Source: SVTX01 sp045612105 | GTDB lineage: Bacteria; Bacillota; Clostridia; Oscillospirales; CAG-272 | Assembly: GCA_045612105.1 (NCBI GenBank) | Contig: JAZKYL010000116.1 | Location: 1-64,000, forward strand | DNA length: 64,000 bases | Reading direction: 5' to 3' | Part shown: piece by piece, positions 50,415 through 58,879 of the stretch | Layout of the letters: every line of letters starts with the position of its first letter | Position numbering within the stretch: position 1 is the first letter of the stretch | Program-made: the position numbers and the translations under genes | Notes under the pieces: generated by a model | Databases searched by the model: none | What the model was told of the DNA's origin: nothing | The model's input: only the letters and a program-made list of their open reading frames with translations

Positions 50415-52739
50415 TTAATCATAATAAGATATTGTTAAATGAGACGCATATCCAATTAAAACAGATGTATTTACTTCGGAGTTCCTTGATATTTCAATCG
50501 TCGTTAATGTTGTAGGCAAAAGTGCAAAGGCTCCTCTCATATAGGTATAAGTATACCAGTAAACTTTTCGCCCTCCATCTTTTTTCTCGGTGCGTTCCAA
50601 AATTTCTGTGTAAGTGTAATTAGAATTATTTCCGTTTGCAAACACTCTTATCTGCTCACCGTCTACTGTGGCATTAAACCATCGGTTATTGCTTTTCAGT
50701 GTCCAACGGTTGTAATAATATTTGGGAAGATAACCAACGCCAACATTAACTGTTTCTTTACTTTCTTCTGTCGTGCGATTAAAATGATCTTCCAGATAAT
50801 TACCCGAGGACGTTGACAAGCTAATAGTACCGCTAACTACACCAAAGTAATTTCCTACAAATTGATTGGGATTTCCTTCAAAACGCAGTGTTTTAATAGG
50901 AGATTTGTAAAGCCATTTATATCCTATTGTACTAATTGATGCGGGAAGTGTGATTTCTTCAACATTAGTGTTCATCATTACATAATCACCAATATATTGA
51001 CATTCAGCGGGAATATTAATTTTATAAAGTTTTGAGCAATTTGAGAATGACAAATTACCTATTTTCGTAACTGTATCCGGCAGAACCACCTCTAAAACCT
51101 TGTCGTTATTGTACAAAACACCACTTCCGATCTCAACAATGTCTTTTCCATTATATTGAGACGGAAAAATAACTTTCGTACTGTTTCCATAGTATGCATC
51201 AACAGAATATCCGACTCCGGTTTCTGAAAATGCAAACAAACTTTGCTCTTGAAATTTAGCAGTATATGTAACATCTCCGTTTACTGCACTAATGTCAGGG
51301 GTCCATCCAATAAATGTATAGTAGAACTCTGCACTTGTCTCCCTTTGGGGTGTAGCACCATTATAGCTCGGTGTCGTTCCAAACGATACGTCTTCATCGG
51401 TTTCAAGAACCGTACCGTCATAATTTTTCCATATGACCGTGTACGCATTTGTTATTGGAATATACCGCGCCGTGTATGTAACGTTTCCGTTTACTGCACT
51501 AATGTCAGGGGTCCATTCAATAAATGTATAGGAGAACTCTGCAGTCGCCGCCTTTTGAGGAGTGTCACCGTTGTAGCTCGGTATCGTTCCATACGCCACG
51601 TCTTCATCGGTTTCAAGAACAGTACCGTCATAATTTTCCCATATGACAGTGTATACATTGGTTGTTGAAGTATACTGTGCCGTGTATGTAATGTTTCCGT
51701 TTACTGCATTAATGTCAGGGGTCCATCCCGCAAACGTATAGGTGAACTCTGCAGTTGTCCCTCTTTGGGGTGTAGTACCATTATAGCTTGGTGTCGTTCC
51801 AAACAATACATCTTCATCGGTTTCAAGAACCGCACCGTCATAATTTTCCCATATGACCGTGTACGCATTCGTTGTTGAAGTATACTGTGCCGTGTATGTA
51901 ATGTTTCCGTTTACTGCACTAATGTCAGGGGTCCATCCAATAAATGTATAGGAGAACTCTGCAGTCGCCGCCTTTTGAGGAGTGTCACTGTTGTAGCTCG
52001 GTGTCGTTCCATACGCTACGTCTTCATCGGTTTCAAGAACAGTACCGTCATAATTTTTCCATATGACAGTATAAACATTGGTTGTTGAAGTAAACTGTGC
52101 TATATATGTAATTTCTCCGCTTTCTGAACTAACGTCAAGTATCCATCCCATAAAAGTATAGGTGAACTCCGCAGTTGTCTCCCTTTGGGGTGTAGTACCA
52201 TTATAACTCGGTGTAGTTCCGAACACTACGTTCTCATCGGTTTCAAGAACAGTACCATCATGGTTTTTCCATATCACTGTATATGTATTTTGTGGAGGCA
52301 CATTTTCTGTTTTGTCAGTTTCCGTGTAAGAAGTTTCCGTGTCGGACGTTTCTATATCGGACGTTTCTGTGTCAGACTTTTCTGTGTCAGACTTTTCTGA
52401 GTCGGACTTTTCTGAGTCGGATGTTTCTGTGTCGGATATTTCTGTGTCGGACGTTTCTATACCGGACGTCTCTGTACCGGACGTCTCTGTGTCGGACGTT
52501 TCTGTGTCGGACGTTTCTGTATCAGACTTTTCTGTGTCGGACTTTTCTGTGTCGGACATTTCTGTGTCGGACGTTTCTGTACCGGACATTTCTGTACCGG
52601 ACGTTTCTGTACCGGACGTTTCTGTGACAATATTCTCAGATTCTTCTATACCTGGTGCAACATTGTCACATGAATATAAAGACAATAAAGCTAACAACAG
52701 TATAGATGCAAAAAAAGGCAAAATAAAGTGTTTTTTCAT
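50415..52739 (-). CDS. InlB B-repeat and LRR_5 surface lipoprotein
   Basis: A 774-aa lipoprotein with lipobox LYSC (Cys24). Residues 35-150 are a tandem 5-residue repeat (TSDTE type). Then come five InlB B-type (bacterial repeat) modules of 70 residues, each starting YTVIW(K/E)N and containing GTTPSYNG and a FIGWTPD-like strand, to about residue 505. A BspA-like leucine-rich segment follows (VEIGSGVLYNNDKVLEVVLPDTVTKIG and INIPAECQYIGDYVM). The layout is that of an adhesin. The coding DNA carries 15-bp and 210-bp tandem repeats, so length variation is likely. It is divergent from an XRE regulator. Confidence 0.88.
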   Translation of the reverse strand: MKKHFILPFFASILLLALLSLYSCDNVAPGIEESENIVTETSGTETSGTEMSGTETSDTEMSDTEKSDTEKSDTETSDTETSDTETSGTETSGIETSDTEISDTETSDSEKSDSEKSDTEKSDTETSDIETSDTETSYTETDKTENVPPQNTYTVIWKNHDGTVLETDENVVFGTTPSYNGTTPQRETTAEFTYTFMGWILDVSSESGEITYIAQFTSTTNVYTVIWKNYDGTVLETDEDVAYGTTPSYNSDTPQKAATAEFSYTFIGWTPDISAVNGNITYTAQYTSTTNAYTVIWENYDGAVLETDEDVLFGTTPSYNGTTPQRGTTAEFTYTFAGWTPDINAVNGNITYTAQYTSTTNVYTVIWENYDGTVLETDEDVAYGTIPSYNGDTPQKAATAEFSYTFIEWTPDISAVNGNVTYTARYIPITNAYTVIWKNYDGTVLETDEDVSFGTTPSYNGATPQRETSAEFYYTFIGWTPDISAVNGDVTYTAKFQEQSLFAFSETGVGYSVDAYYGNSTKVIFPSQYNGKDIVEIGSGVLYNNDKVLEVVLPDTVTKIGNLSFSNCSKLYKINIPAECQYIGDYVMMNTNVEEITLPASISTIGYKWLYKSPIKTLRFEGNPNQFVGNYFGVVSGTISLSTSSGNYLEDHFNRTTEESKETVNVGVGYLPKYYYNRWTLKSNNRWFNATVDGEQIRVFANGNNSNYTYTEILERTEKKDGGRKVYWYTYTYMRGAFALLPTTLTTIEISRNSEVNTSVLIGYASHLTISYYD
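51240..52290 (-). repeat. Five tandem 210-bp repeats (InlB B modules)
   Basis: Near-identical units repeat every 210 bp (anchor TTACTGCACTAATGTCAGGG near 51280, 51490, 51700 and 51910, with a diverged unit beyond). Neighbouring units differ by a few bases, pointing to duplication and gene conversion. Confidence 0.9.
52320..52630 (-). repeat. 15-bp minisatellite encoding the Ser-Asp-Thr-Glu linker
   Basis: About 20 copies of a TCTGTGTCGGACGTT-like unit. All copies keep the frame, so gain or loss of units changes the linker length without breaking the gene. Confidence 0.9.
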
Positions 52740-52810
52740 AATTTAACTGTCTCCTTTTACTTGATTATTAACCTTGTATTTTTTCAAATAATGAAAAGAG
52801 GTCAAATATT

Positions 52811-52839
52811 AGTATACCATAGTATTTTTATATTGTCAA
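52811..52839 (-). promoter_or_regulatory. Promoter of the InlB-type lipoprotein gene
   Basis: On the minus strand TTGACA (52839-52834), 17-bp spacer, TATACT (52816-52811). Just beside it, on the plus strand, TATAAT at 52850-52855 may be the -10 of the XRE gene. Confidence 0.85.
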
Positions 52840-52894
52840 GCATTTGTTTTATAATAGTATTGTAAATTTTGACCGAACAAAAAGGGGTATATTT

Positions 52895-53179
52895 ATGATA
52901 TTAAATGAAAACATAAAAACACTCAGATTATCAAAAAATATGAATCAAGTTGAATTCGCCAAAGCACTCGGTGTCACAAAGCAATGCATTTCAAATTGGG
53001 AAAATGATAACGTAGTTCCTTCGATAGAAATGCTATGTAAAATTGCAAACTTTTTTGGAGTAAGCACCGACTATTTACTTGGAAGAAGTGAAAGAAGGGT
53101 TATTGAAGTTTCAAAATTAACCGATGAGCAAATAAGTCACATTGCGTATATTGTTGATAGTCTGGAAAAATTGAATTAA
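52895..53179 (+). CDS. XRE-family helix-turn-helix regulator
   Basis: A 94-aa protein with a complete Cro/CI-type helix-turn-helix (NQVEFAKALGVTKQCISNWENDNVVPSIEMLCKIA) at about 17-52 and FGVSTDYLLGRSE following. The start used is ATG at 52895 (MILNENIKT) behind AAAGGGG. It is divergent from the surface lipoprotein gene and placed to control it. Phage-like repressor origin is possible, but no phage genes are near. Confidence 0.88.
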   Translation: MILNENIKTLRLSKNMNQVEFAKALGVTKQCISNWENDNVVPSIEMLCKIANFFGVSTDYLLGRSERRVIEVSKLTDEQISHIAYIVDSLEKLN

Positions 53180-53464
53180 CCGCAGATCAATATTGGCATC
53201 TGTTAAGGCGGCACAACACAAAAATACAAGGTAGTCCTCGTGACTACCTTTTCTTTTTGCTTTCGGAGTGAGATCTGCCCTTCCATGACCTCCGTTAGCC
53301 GCCTGCTCGCGCCCTGAAAAATCCCATCCCCGCAGCCAAATAATGACTATAAAAAATACAGTCGCGAAAAGCTTTGATTTTTCATAGCTTTTTTTGCCTT
53401 TTTCTCGCATACAAAAAATCGGTTGGGACAGCCATTTCATTTTTTTGAAAAAATTTTCCAAAAC
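53180..53464. repeat. Gene-free stretch with terminator and tRNA-fMet relic C
   Basis: It holds the second copy of the 26-bp repeat (53196-53221), a terminator AAGGTAGTC/GACTACCTT (53228-53250), the repeat GAGTGAGATCTGCCC (53266-53280), and a tRNA-fMet tail relic at 53301-53338 (last 18 nt with one mismatch, preceded by CCTGCTCGCGCCCTGAAAA as in relic A). No gene is seen. Confidence 0.7.
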
Positions 53465-53467
53465 CTA

Positions 53468-53517
53468 TTGACAAGCACAGGAGTTTCGTATATAATTTGT
53501 ACAGATACGAATTGTAC
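53468..53517 (+). promoter_or_regulatory. TetR promoter with operator-like inverted repeats
   Basis: TTGACA (53468-53473), 17 bp, TATAAT (53491-53496). Inverted repeat TTCGTAT (53485-53491) / ATACGAA (53505-53511) spans the -10, and GTACA (53499-53503) / TGTAC (53513-53517) lies just downstream. Both are placed for autorepression. Confidence 0.8.
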
Positions 53518-53569
53518 GTGTACTATTTTTGAAAACGCGAAAAAAATACAGTTTAAAGGAGACCTTAGA

Positions 53570-54271
53570 ATGGCTCATATCAACAAAAAAAGAACGAACA
53601 CCAGATTGCAGATAATTCAGCTTGCGGCGCATTTGTTTATCGAGGAAGGATATTCCTACACTACAATAGGAAGGATAGCCAAAACGCTTGACGTAAGTCC
53701 CGGAAATATAACTTTTTATTTCCCAAGCAAGGAGCATTTGCTTGCAGTGTTGGTGGATGAAATGTTTGATTTTCAAACGTGGCTTATGGAGTATGAGGCG
53801 AGGGAGGGAGCAAGCTCACTGCTTTCCTACTGTCTTGAATTGACCAGCATTGCGGCGGCTTGCGAAGAGGACGAGGTTACGAGAGACTTTTTTGCATCGT
53901 CCTATTCCTCGGTGATGATACTTAATATGATACGCCAAAACGATACCGAGAAGACTAAGCGGATATTCGCGGAATACAGACCCGATTGGAGCGACGAGGA
54001 GTGGAGAGCCACCGAGAACATCGTTTCGGGAATAGAATTCGCTACCATAATGACATGCGAGAAGGACACACCGCTTGACAAGCAGATCGAAAAGGCACTG
54101 GACTCGATACTTATGCTTTACGGTGTTCCCGAGGAGCTGAGACGGCAAAAGATAGAAAAGGTTCTGGCGATGGATTATCGCAATATAGGACGTCGTATCC
54201 TTCAGGGATTTAAGGAATATATTGATAAAGTAAACGAAGAAAATTTAAAGCAATCACAAAAAAAGAAATAA
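53570..54271 (+). CDS. TetR/AcrR-family regulator
   Basis: A 233-aa regulator. The N-terminal helix-turn-helix (TRLQIIQLAAHLFIEEGYSYTTIGRIAKTLDVSPGNITFYFPSKEHLL) is typical TetR, and the rest is the ligand/dimerisation domain. Start at 53570 (MAHINKK) behind AAAGGAG. It carries inverted repeats over its own promoter and lies directly upstream of the surface-protein genes, which it may control. Confidence 0.92.
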   Translation: MAHINKKRTNTRLQIIQLAAHLFIEEGYSYTTIGRIAKTLDVSPGNITFYFPSKEHLLAVLVDEMFDFQTWLMEYEAREGASSLLSYCLELTSIAAACEEDEVTRDFFASSYSSVMILNMIRQNDTEKTKRIFAEYRPDWSDEEWRATENIVSGIEFATIMTCEKDTPLDKQIEKALDSILMLYGVPEELRRQKIEKVLAMDYRNIGRRILQGFKEYIDKVNEENLKQSQKKK

Positions 54272-54298
54272 TTAATACTTTAATTAAGAGAATTAACG

Positions 54299-54583
54299 AT
54301 GAATAAAATAAACAAAATTATTGCAATATTTGCTTCTCTTGCGGTTTCGTTGAGTGCTCTTGCGCTTACCACGTATGCTGACGATATCGAATCTGCGATA
54401 GAGACCGAGACAGCGATAGAAAGCACTTCTGAATACGAGAGCGATTACGAGACCGAAAGACCTTCACCGTAAACGGCGAAAACAGCGCAAAAAACAATGG
54501 CTGTGGCTCAAGCATCGGGCTTTGGAGCCGTTGCAATCGTGACTGTATTCGGCGCGGCGCTCATATTCAAGAAAAAAAGCTGA
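54299..54583 (+). pseudogene. Frame-broken mini surface protein with GCGS-type anchor tail
   Basis: ATG at 54299 opens a 57-aa frame: signal peptide (MNKINKIIAIFASLAVSL) then a Glu/Thr-rich stretch, stopped by TAA at 54470-54472. From there the +2 frame encodes NGENSAKNNGCGSSIG, and after 54517 the original frame resumes with FGAVAIVTVFGAALIFKKKS and a stop at 54581. Both later parts match the tail of the 1282-aa protein (GCGSNIG, then a membrane helix, KKK). One base lost near 54470 and one gained near 54517-54519 would restore the whole reading frame of about 95 codons. It is most simply a decayed small paralog. Confidence 0.75.
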
Positions 54584-54666
54584 AATAACCCGAAAAACAG
54601 CGGCGCGGAGCGTTAAATTGACGTGACTCGCGCCACCCCCCCGATCAAATTTTTGGAGGTAATTAA

Positions 54667-57600
54667 ATGAAAACTAAATTTATGAAGATAGCAGGAATAT
54701 GCTTAACACTTGTAATGCTTGTTATGGCTCTCGGCGTGTTCGTGAGCCTTGGAACGGTAGAAGCCGAGGCGGCGCTTGCTCCCACCGAGTACGGAGGATG
54801 CGACGGTGACCATAGCGGCTATACGGCACTTGGTGGAGATGAAGGAGCCGTAATAAAATCTGCAGGCAACTATTATCTTACGTCGGATCTGCACGAATCC
54901 GTATATGAGGCTTCTTTAAAGATACAAGCAAAGGGAACCATTACCATTTGTCTCAACGGGTATAATATATACCACGAGGGTTATTGTGTCAGAGTGATCG
55001 ACATTACTCCCACCAAAGGAGATCTGACGATAAATTTTTGTGATTGTACAGCAAATGGAGAGATTTATCACGAAGCGAAAAAAAGCGGAATAGACGTTAT
55101 GTCGTCGGATTATGCTACAACGATCAACTTATACGGTATTACCATCAGAGATTGTGACGCCGGTGTCGGTCTGGATGATGATACAACGGTTAATATGTAC
55201 AGCGGTACTATCAAAAATTGCGAATATTATGCTTTTGCTCTGACTGAAGAAAATGAAAAATTAAATATTTACGGCGGTAATATTATCAATAATACCGAGG
55301 GAATACGCGTGTGCTATTCCGACTCAGTCACCCTGTCGGGCTCGCCTCTTATACAAAATAATACCAAGGGCGATATTTATTTTCGTCGAGTCTGCTCTGT
55401 CAACGTAAAAGATTTTAACGTGTCCAACAAGCTCACATTGGCGCAAGATTCGGCGGCAAAGGGCGACTTCGTAGCTATCAAGAGCGATGACCCAAGTGTA
55501 ATAAACAACTTTAAATATATAAATGACACTAAGGCGCTGTATTATTACGACGGCAATATATCTATCCACGGTGAGACCTGCGAGCTTTTGGACGCGACCT
55601 GCATCACTCCCAAGACCTGCGTGCTGTGCGGAAGAACAGAGGGTGGCTTAGCAGAGCATAACTACTCCGAAAAAGGCTTCTGCACCACTGTCGGATGCGA
55701 TAGCACAGAGCCTCCCGCTCTCAACGAAGAGGGCTTTTACGAGATAGAAAACGCGGGCAACCTCTTTTGGTTCGCGCATCAGGTAAGCGTTGTGGGCAAC
55801 AGCGAGATCAACGCGATCCTGATAAACGACATCGACCTTGAGAGTCGCCCCTGGACTCCCATCGGCAATACGGGCGGCGTTAGCGGCAAAAACTATCGCG
55901 GAACCTTTGACGGCAACTGGAAGACCATCACAGGTCTTTACGTTGAGCAGAATACCAACGGAGCGGGCTTTTTCGGTGAGGTCAGAGGCGGCACCGTAAA
56001 GAACTTTACCATTTACGGAGACGTAGTTATCCCCGAGGGCGGTGCGGAGCGCATTGAATACGTAGGCGGCGTTATCGCCTCGGCGTGCGGCTTCGACAGT
56101 GAGAGCGGCGCGTATATTTACGGCATCAACTCCTATGTAAACCTTACTCTCGGCCGTCACGCTGTCGGCAGAGTGGGCGGTCTCATCGGATACGCAAACC
56201 ATAAGACCGTTATCGATAACTGCACCTGGCACGGAACCTTTGATCTTGGCATCTACCGTGCCGAGGCGGGTGTTGCGGGCTTTCTCGGCAGAATTCAGCA
56301 GAATTCCACCGTTACCGTCAGTAATTCCGCGGCGTACGGCAGAGTAAAGATCAATTACGAAAAGGGCTCTTATAACGGCTCTGAGGACATTTTCGTTTGC
56401 GGCTTCCTTGGCTGGAGCGTGAACGGAGAAAACGAAGCCGATCTTACAAATACGGTGCTTGAAAACTGCATTTTCGCGGGTAAGATCGAGCTTGGCGAGA
56501 ATACCACCGACAAGATCGATTACTCGGCATTCGGTTGTCTTTCCGAAATAAAGAGCATTACAAATTGCTATTATCTCAGCGAGAACGGTCTTCCCGCCGT
56601 CAACAACAATTCCGCCTACAAGCCTACCGAAAAGGAGCTTGTTGCAGTGAATTCCACACAGCTGGCTTCCGGTGAGGTAGCTTATATGATGGGCGGCGCT
56701 TGGGGACAGAATATCGGCACAAATCCGCTTCCCGTTTTCGGTGAAAAGCTGGTTTACAAGAATCAGCTGGGCGGATGCAACGAGGAAACATACGTTTACG
56801 AGTTCTCCAACACCAAAAAGGATGCGGTCACGACCCATGAGTGGAACGAGGGCGAGATCACTGCCCCTGCCACCTGCTCGACTCCCGGCACTAAGCTCTA
56901 CACCTGTCTTTGCGACGGCTCTCACACTAAAACCGAGGAAATCGAGATAGATAAGGATGCCCATTCGGTTCACACCGCATGGCTTGATAGAAACCGACAC
57001 GTCACCGAATGTGAGCTTTGCTTTACCGTATTTGCGACAGAAGATCATCGCGGCGGCGACGGCTCCTGTATGCCCGTCTGCGAGATTTGTGGCTCGAATT
57101 ACAAGGATCTTGGCGGCGAGCATAAGAATACCACCGATTGGACTCCCGACGAGAACAATGCCGACGTGCATTCCCGCAACTGCTTCGATTGCGGATCGAA
57201 GCTTGAGGAAGGTCACAAGGGCGGCGATGCGACCTGCATCTCCAAGGCGAAGTGTGACGTGTGTGACGTAGAATACGGCGACTTCGATCTGAACGCTCAC
57301 GATATGGTGACCGATGAGGGCTATGCCCCCACCTGCACCGAGACGGGTCTTACCGATGGCTATCATTGCACAAGATGCGACGGAGCGACGGTGGAGCAGA
57401 CCGAGATTCCTGCAGCGGGACACGATTTCAGTATGGCTGAGCAGACCCATAGTGGTTGCGAAGAACCGATAGAATACGTAGAGTTTTGCGCCGTTTGCGG
57501 TGAATATGATGAAAGCTCAAGACGAGAGCTTCCTCCCAACGGTCACGAGTGGGAAGACGCAACCTGTACCTCCCCTAAGACCTGCGTATTATGTCTACAG

Positions 57601-58515
57601 ACTGATGGAAAGGGAGCATTGGGTCACGAATGGGCGGCACCCGACGTAGCTTGGTGTCAGGTTCAGAAAACCTGCACAAGATGCGGCACTACGGAAGGTG
57701 AAGACGTTGAAGCGCATACATGGATAAACGCCACGGATGACGGCACTAAGACCTGTTCTGTTTGCAAGATCACCGAGTGTGATTATAACGGATATCACAA
57801 TATAGTAATAGATGAAGCTAAGGCTCCCACTTGTGAGGAAAGCGGACTTACCGAGGGCTCCCATTGCACAAGATGCGACGGAGCGACGGTGGAGCAGACC
57901 GAGATTCCAGTAACCGACCACAGTTGGCACGCGTATTACGTTGAACCTACCTGTACCGAGGGTGGCGGAATCGTCGATTTTTGCACGGAATGCGGTTATA
58001 AGGTCCGAAACCCCGGAGATCAAGTACCTGCTCTTGGACATAACTACGTTGGCGGTGTTTGCTCGCGTTGCAATGAGACCGAGAACGAAAGTGATACTGA
58101 GAACGGTGTAGAAACCGAGACCGAGACCGAGACCGAACTCGTTGAAAGCACAGAAATAGAAACTGAACTCGTTGAAAGCACCGAAATAGAGACTGAACTC
58201 GTTGAAAGCACCGAAATAGAGACCGAAGCAACCGAAACCGAAACCGAAAAGGGCGAAAATGAGACCGAAGTCACTTCAAATGTTGAAACCGAGGTTGAAA
58301 GCGAGTCTGAGGACAACGTGACCACCGTTCCCGAGGAACAAAAGACCGAAAAGTCCGAAACCGAGGCTACTACAATCACAGAAAAGCCTGACGGTGGCTC
58401 GACCGGCGGCGACAAGACCGAAAAGAGCGGCTGCGGCTCAAACATCGGCATAGGTGCCATTGTAATTGTAACAATTTTCGGCACTGCGATCATGTTTAAG
58501 AAAAAAGAGAAATAA
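54667..58515 (+). CDS. Large CxxC-rich cell-surface protein with GCGS anchor tail
   Basis: A 1282-aa secreted protein. The signal peptide is about residues 1-36. Residues 50-290 look like a right-handed beta-helix (NIYGGNIINNTEGIRV, LSGSPLIQNN). Residues 370-690 carry GLUG-like repeats (GFFGEVRGGTVKNFTIYG, GVAGFLGRIQ). From about 690 to 1145 there are roughly a dozen CxxC modules (CEICG, CFDCG, CTRCDG, CAVCG and so on). A Thr/Glu linker with a threefold VESTEIETEL repeat follows. The end is KSGCGSNIG, one membrane helix and a lysine tail. It is an adhesin-like wall or membrane protein, preceded by GGAGG at 54655-54659. Confidence 0.8.
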   Translation: MKTKFMKIAGICLTLVMLVMALGVFVSLGTVEAEAALAPTEYGGCDGDHSGYTALGGDEGAVIKSAGNYYLTSDLHESVYEASLKIQAKGTITICLNGYNIYHEGYCVRVIDITPTKGDLTINFCDCTANGEIYHEAKKSGIDVMSSDYATTINLYGITIRDCDAGVGLDDDTTVNMYSGTIKNCEYYAFALTEENEKLNIYGGNIINNTEGIRVCYSDSVTLSGSPLIQNNTKGDIYFRRVCSVNVKDFNVSNKLTLAQDSAAKGDFVAIKSDDPSVINNFKYINDTKALYYYDGNISIHGETCELLDATCITPKTCVLCGRTEGGLAEHNYSEKGFCTTVGCDSTEPPALNEEGFYEIENAGNLFWFAHQVSVVGNSEINAILINDIDLESRPWTPIGNTGGVSGKNYRGTFDGNWKTITGLYVEQNTNGAGFFGEVRGGTVKNFTIYGDVVIPEGGAERIEYVGGVIASACGFDSESGAYIYGINSYVNLTLGRHAVGRVGGLIGYANHKTVIDNCTWHGTFDLGIYRAEAGVAGFLGRIQQNSTVTVSNSAAYGRVKINYEKGSYNGSEDIFVCGFLGWSVNGENEADLTNTVLENCIFAGKIELGENTTDKIDYSAFGCLSEIKSITNCYYLSENGLPAVNNNSAYKPTEKELVAVNSTQLASGEVAYMMGGAWGQNIGTNPLPVFGEKLVYKNQLGGCNEETYVYEFSNTKKDAVTTHEWNEGEITAPATCSTPGTKLYTCLCDGSHTKTEEIEIDKDAHSVHTAWLDRNRHVTECELCFTVFATEDHRGGDGSCMPVCEICGSNYKDLGGEHKNTTDWTPDENNADVHSRNCFDCGSKLEEGHKGGDATCISKAKCDVCDVEYGDFDLNAHDMVTDEGYAPTCTETGLTDGYHCTRCDGATVEQTEIPAAGHDFSMAEQTHSGCEEPIEYVEFCAVCGEYDESSRRELPPNGHEWEDATCTSPKTCVLCLQTDGKGALGHEWAAPDVAWCQVQKTCTRCGTTEGEDVEAHTWINATDDGTKTCSVCKITECDYNGYHNIVIDEAKAPTCEESGLTEGSHCTRCDGATVEQTEIPVTDHSWHAYYVEPTCTEGGGIVDFCTECGYKVRNPGDQVPALGHNYVGGVCSRCNETENESDTENGVETETETETELVESTEIETELVESTEIETELVESTEIETEATETETEKGENETEVTSNVETEVESESEDNVTTVPEEQKTEKSETEATTITEKPDGGSTGGDKTEKSGCGSNIGIGAIVIVTIFGTAIMFKKKEK
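57364..57410 (+). repeat. 47-bp internal repeat of the CxxC protein, copy 1
   Basis: Identical to 57862-57908; encodes HCTRCDGATVEQTEIP. Exact identity over 47 bp between two modules indicates recent gene conversion or duplication. Confidence 0.85.
57862..57908 (+). repeat. 47-bp internal repeat of the CxxC protein, copy 2
   Basis: Exact copy of 57364-57410. Confidence 0.85.
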
Positions 58516-58544
58516 ACTACTCTTTTCAGTAAAAATCCAACTTA

Positions 58545-58841
58545 ACAGCGGTGAGTACAGACTCACCGCTGTCAGACTGTCGAAAAAGCTGTTCTACCGC
58601 AACCGGGAAACCAAAAGAAACGAGATATATAAAAAACAAAAGAAGCATAAAAAATGGATAAGCACACGGCATTCATCGAGAAAGCCTTGTGCTTGCTTGC
58701 TTTTTTCGTTCTTGCACTCTGGCGTACCCTCGTACGCCTACGAATGCAAGAACGAAAAATATACCTACCTTTTTCGAAGTCTCACAGCGTGTCGAGATTT
58801 TCTCGACACGCTGACAGCGGTGAGTACAGACTCACCGCTGT
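58545..58841 (+). repeat. Hairpin-rich insert bounded by identical 28-bp palindromes
   Basis: The 28-bp hairpin at 58545-58572 (ACAGCGGTGAGT/ACTCACCGCTGT) recurs exactly at 58814-58841. Between them lie a compound hairpin at 58702-58759 (outer TTTTTCGTTCTTGCA/TGCAAGAACGAAAAA, inner GGCGTAC/GTACGCC) and a 13-bp stem at 58785-58813 (CAGCGTGTCGAGA arm) that abuts the second copy. The second copy has a T-run and can terminate transcription. No protein gene is supported. It may be a duplicated terminator holding a small mobile or regulatory insert. Confidence 0.7.
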
Positions 58842-58879
58842 TTTATATAAGTGAAAAAAAGCTTTTTGTCCATATTATA

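Noticed and set aside
52320..52630. CRISPR array
   Set aside because: The repeat is 15 bp with no unique spacers, is in frame inside a coding gene, and no cas genes are present.
52283..52746. Plus-strand repetitive frames (SDVSVSD and TFLCR types)
   Set aside because: They are antisense readings of the 15-bp minisatellite in the lipoprotein gene.
47349..53340. Integrative element with integrase or transposase
   Set aside because: The tRNA fragments look like att scars, but no recombinase, replication or mobilisation gene is present, so only a finding is reported.
58426..58515. LPXTG sortase signal at the end of the 1282-aa protein
   Set aside because: There is no LPXTG-like motif before the membrane helix; the tail is GCGS-type instead.
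58654..58854. 66-aa protein in the hairpin-rich insert
   Set aside because: The frame runs through three palindromes and lacks a convincing ribosome site; the composition looks like translated structure DNA.
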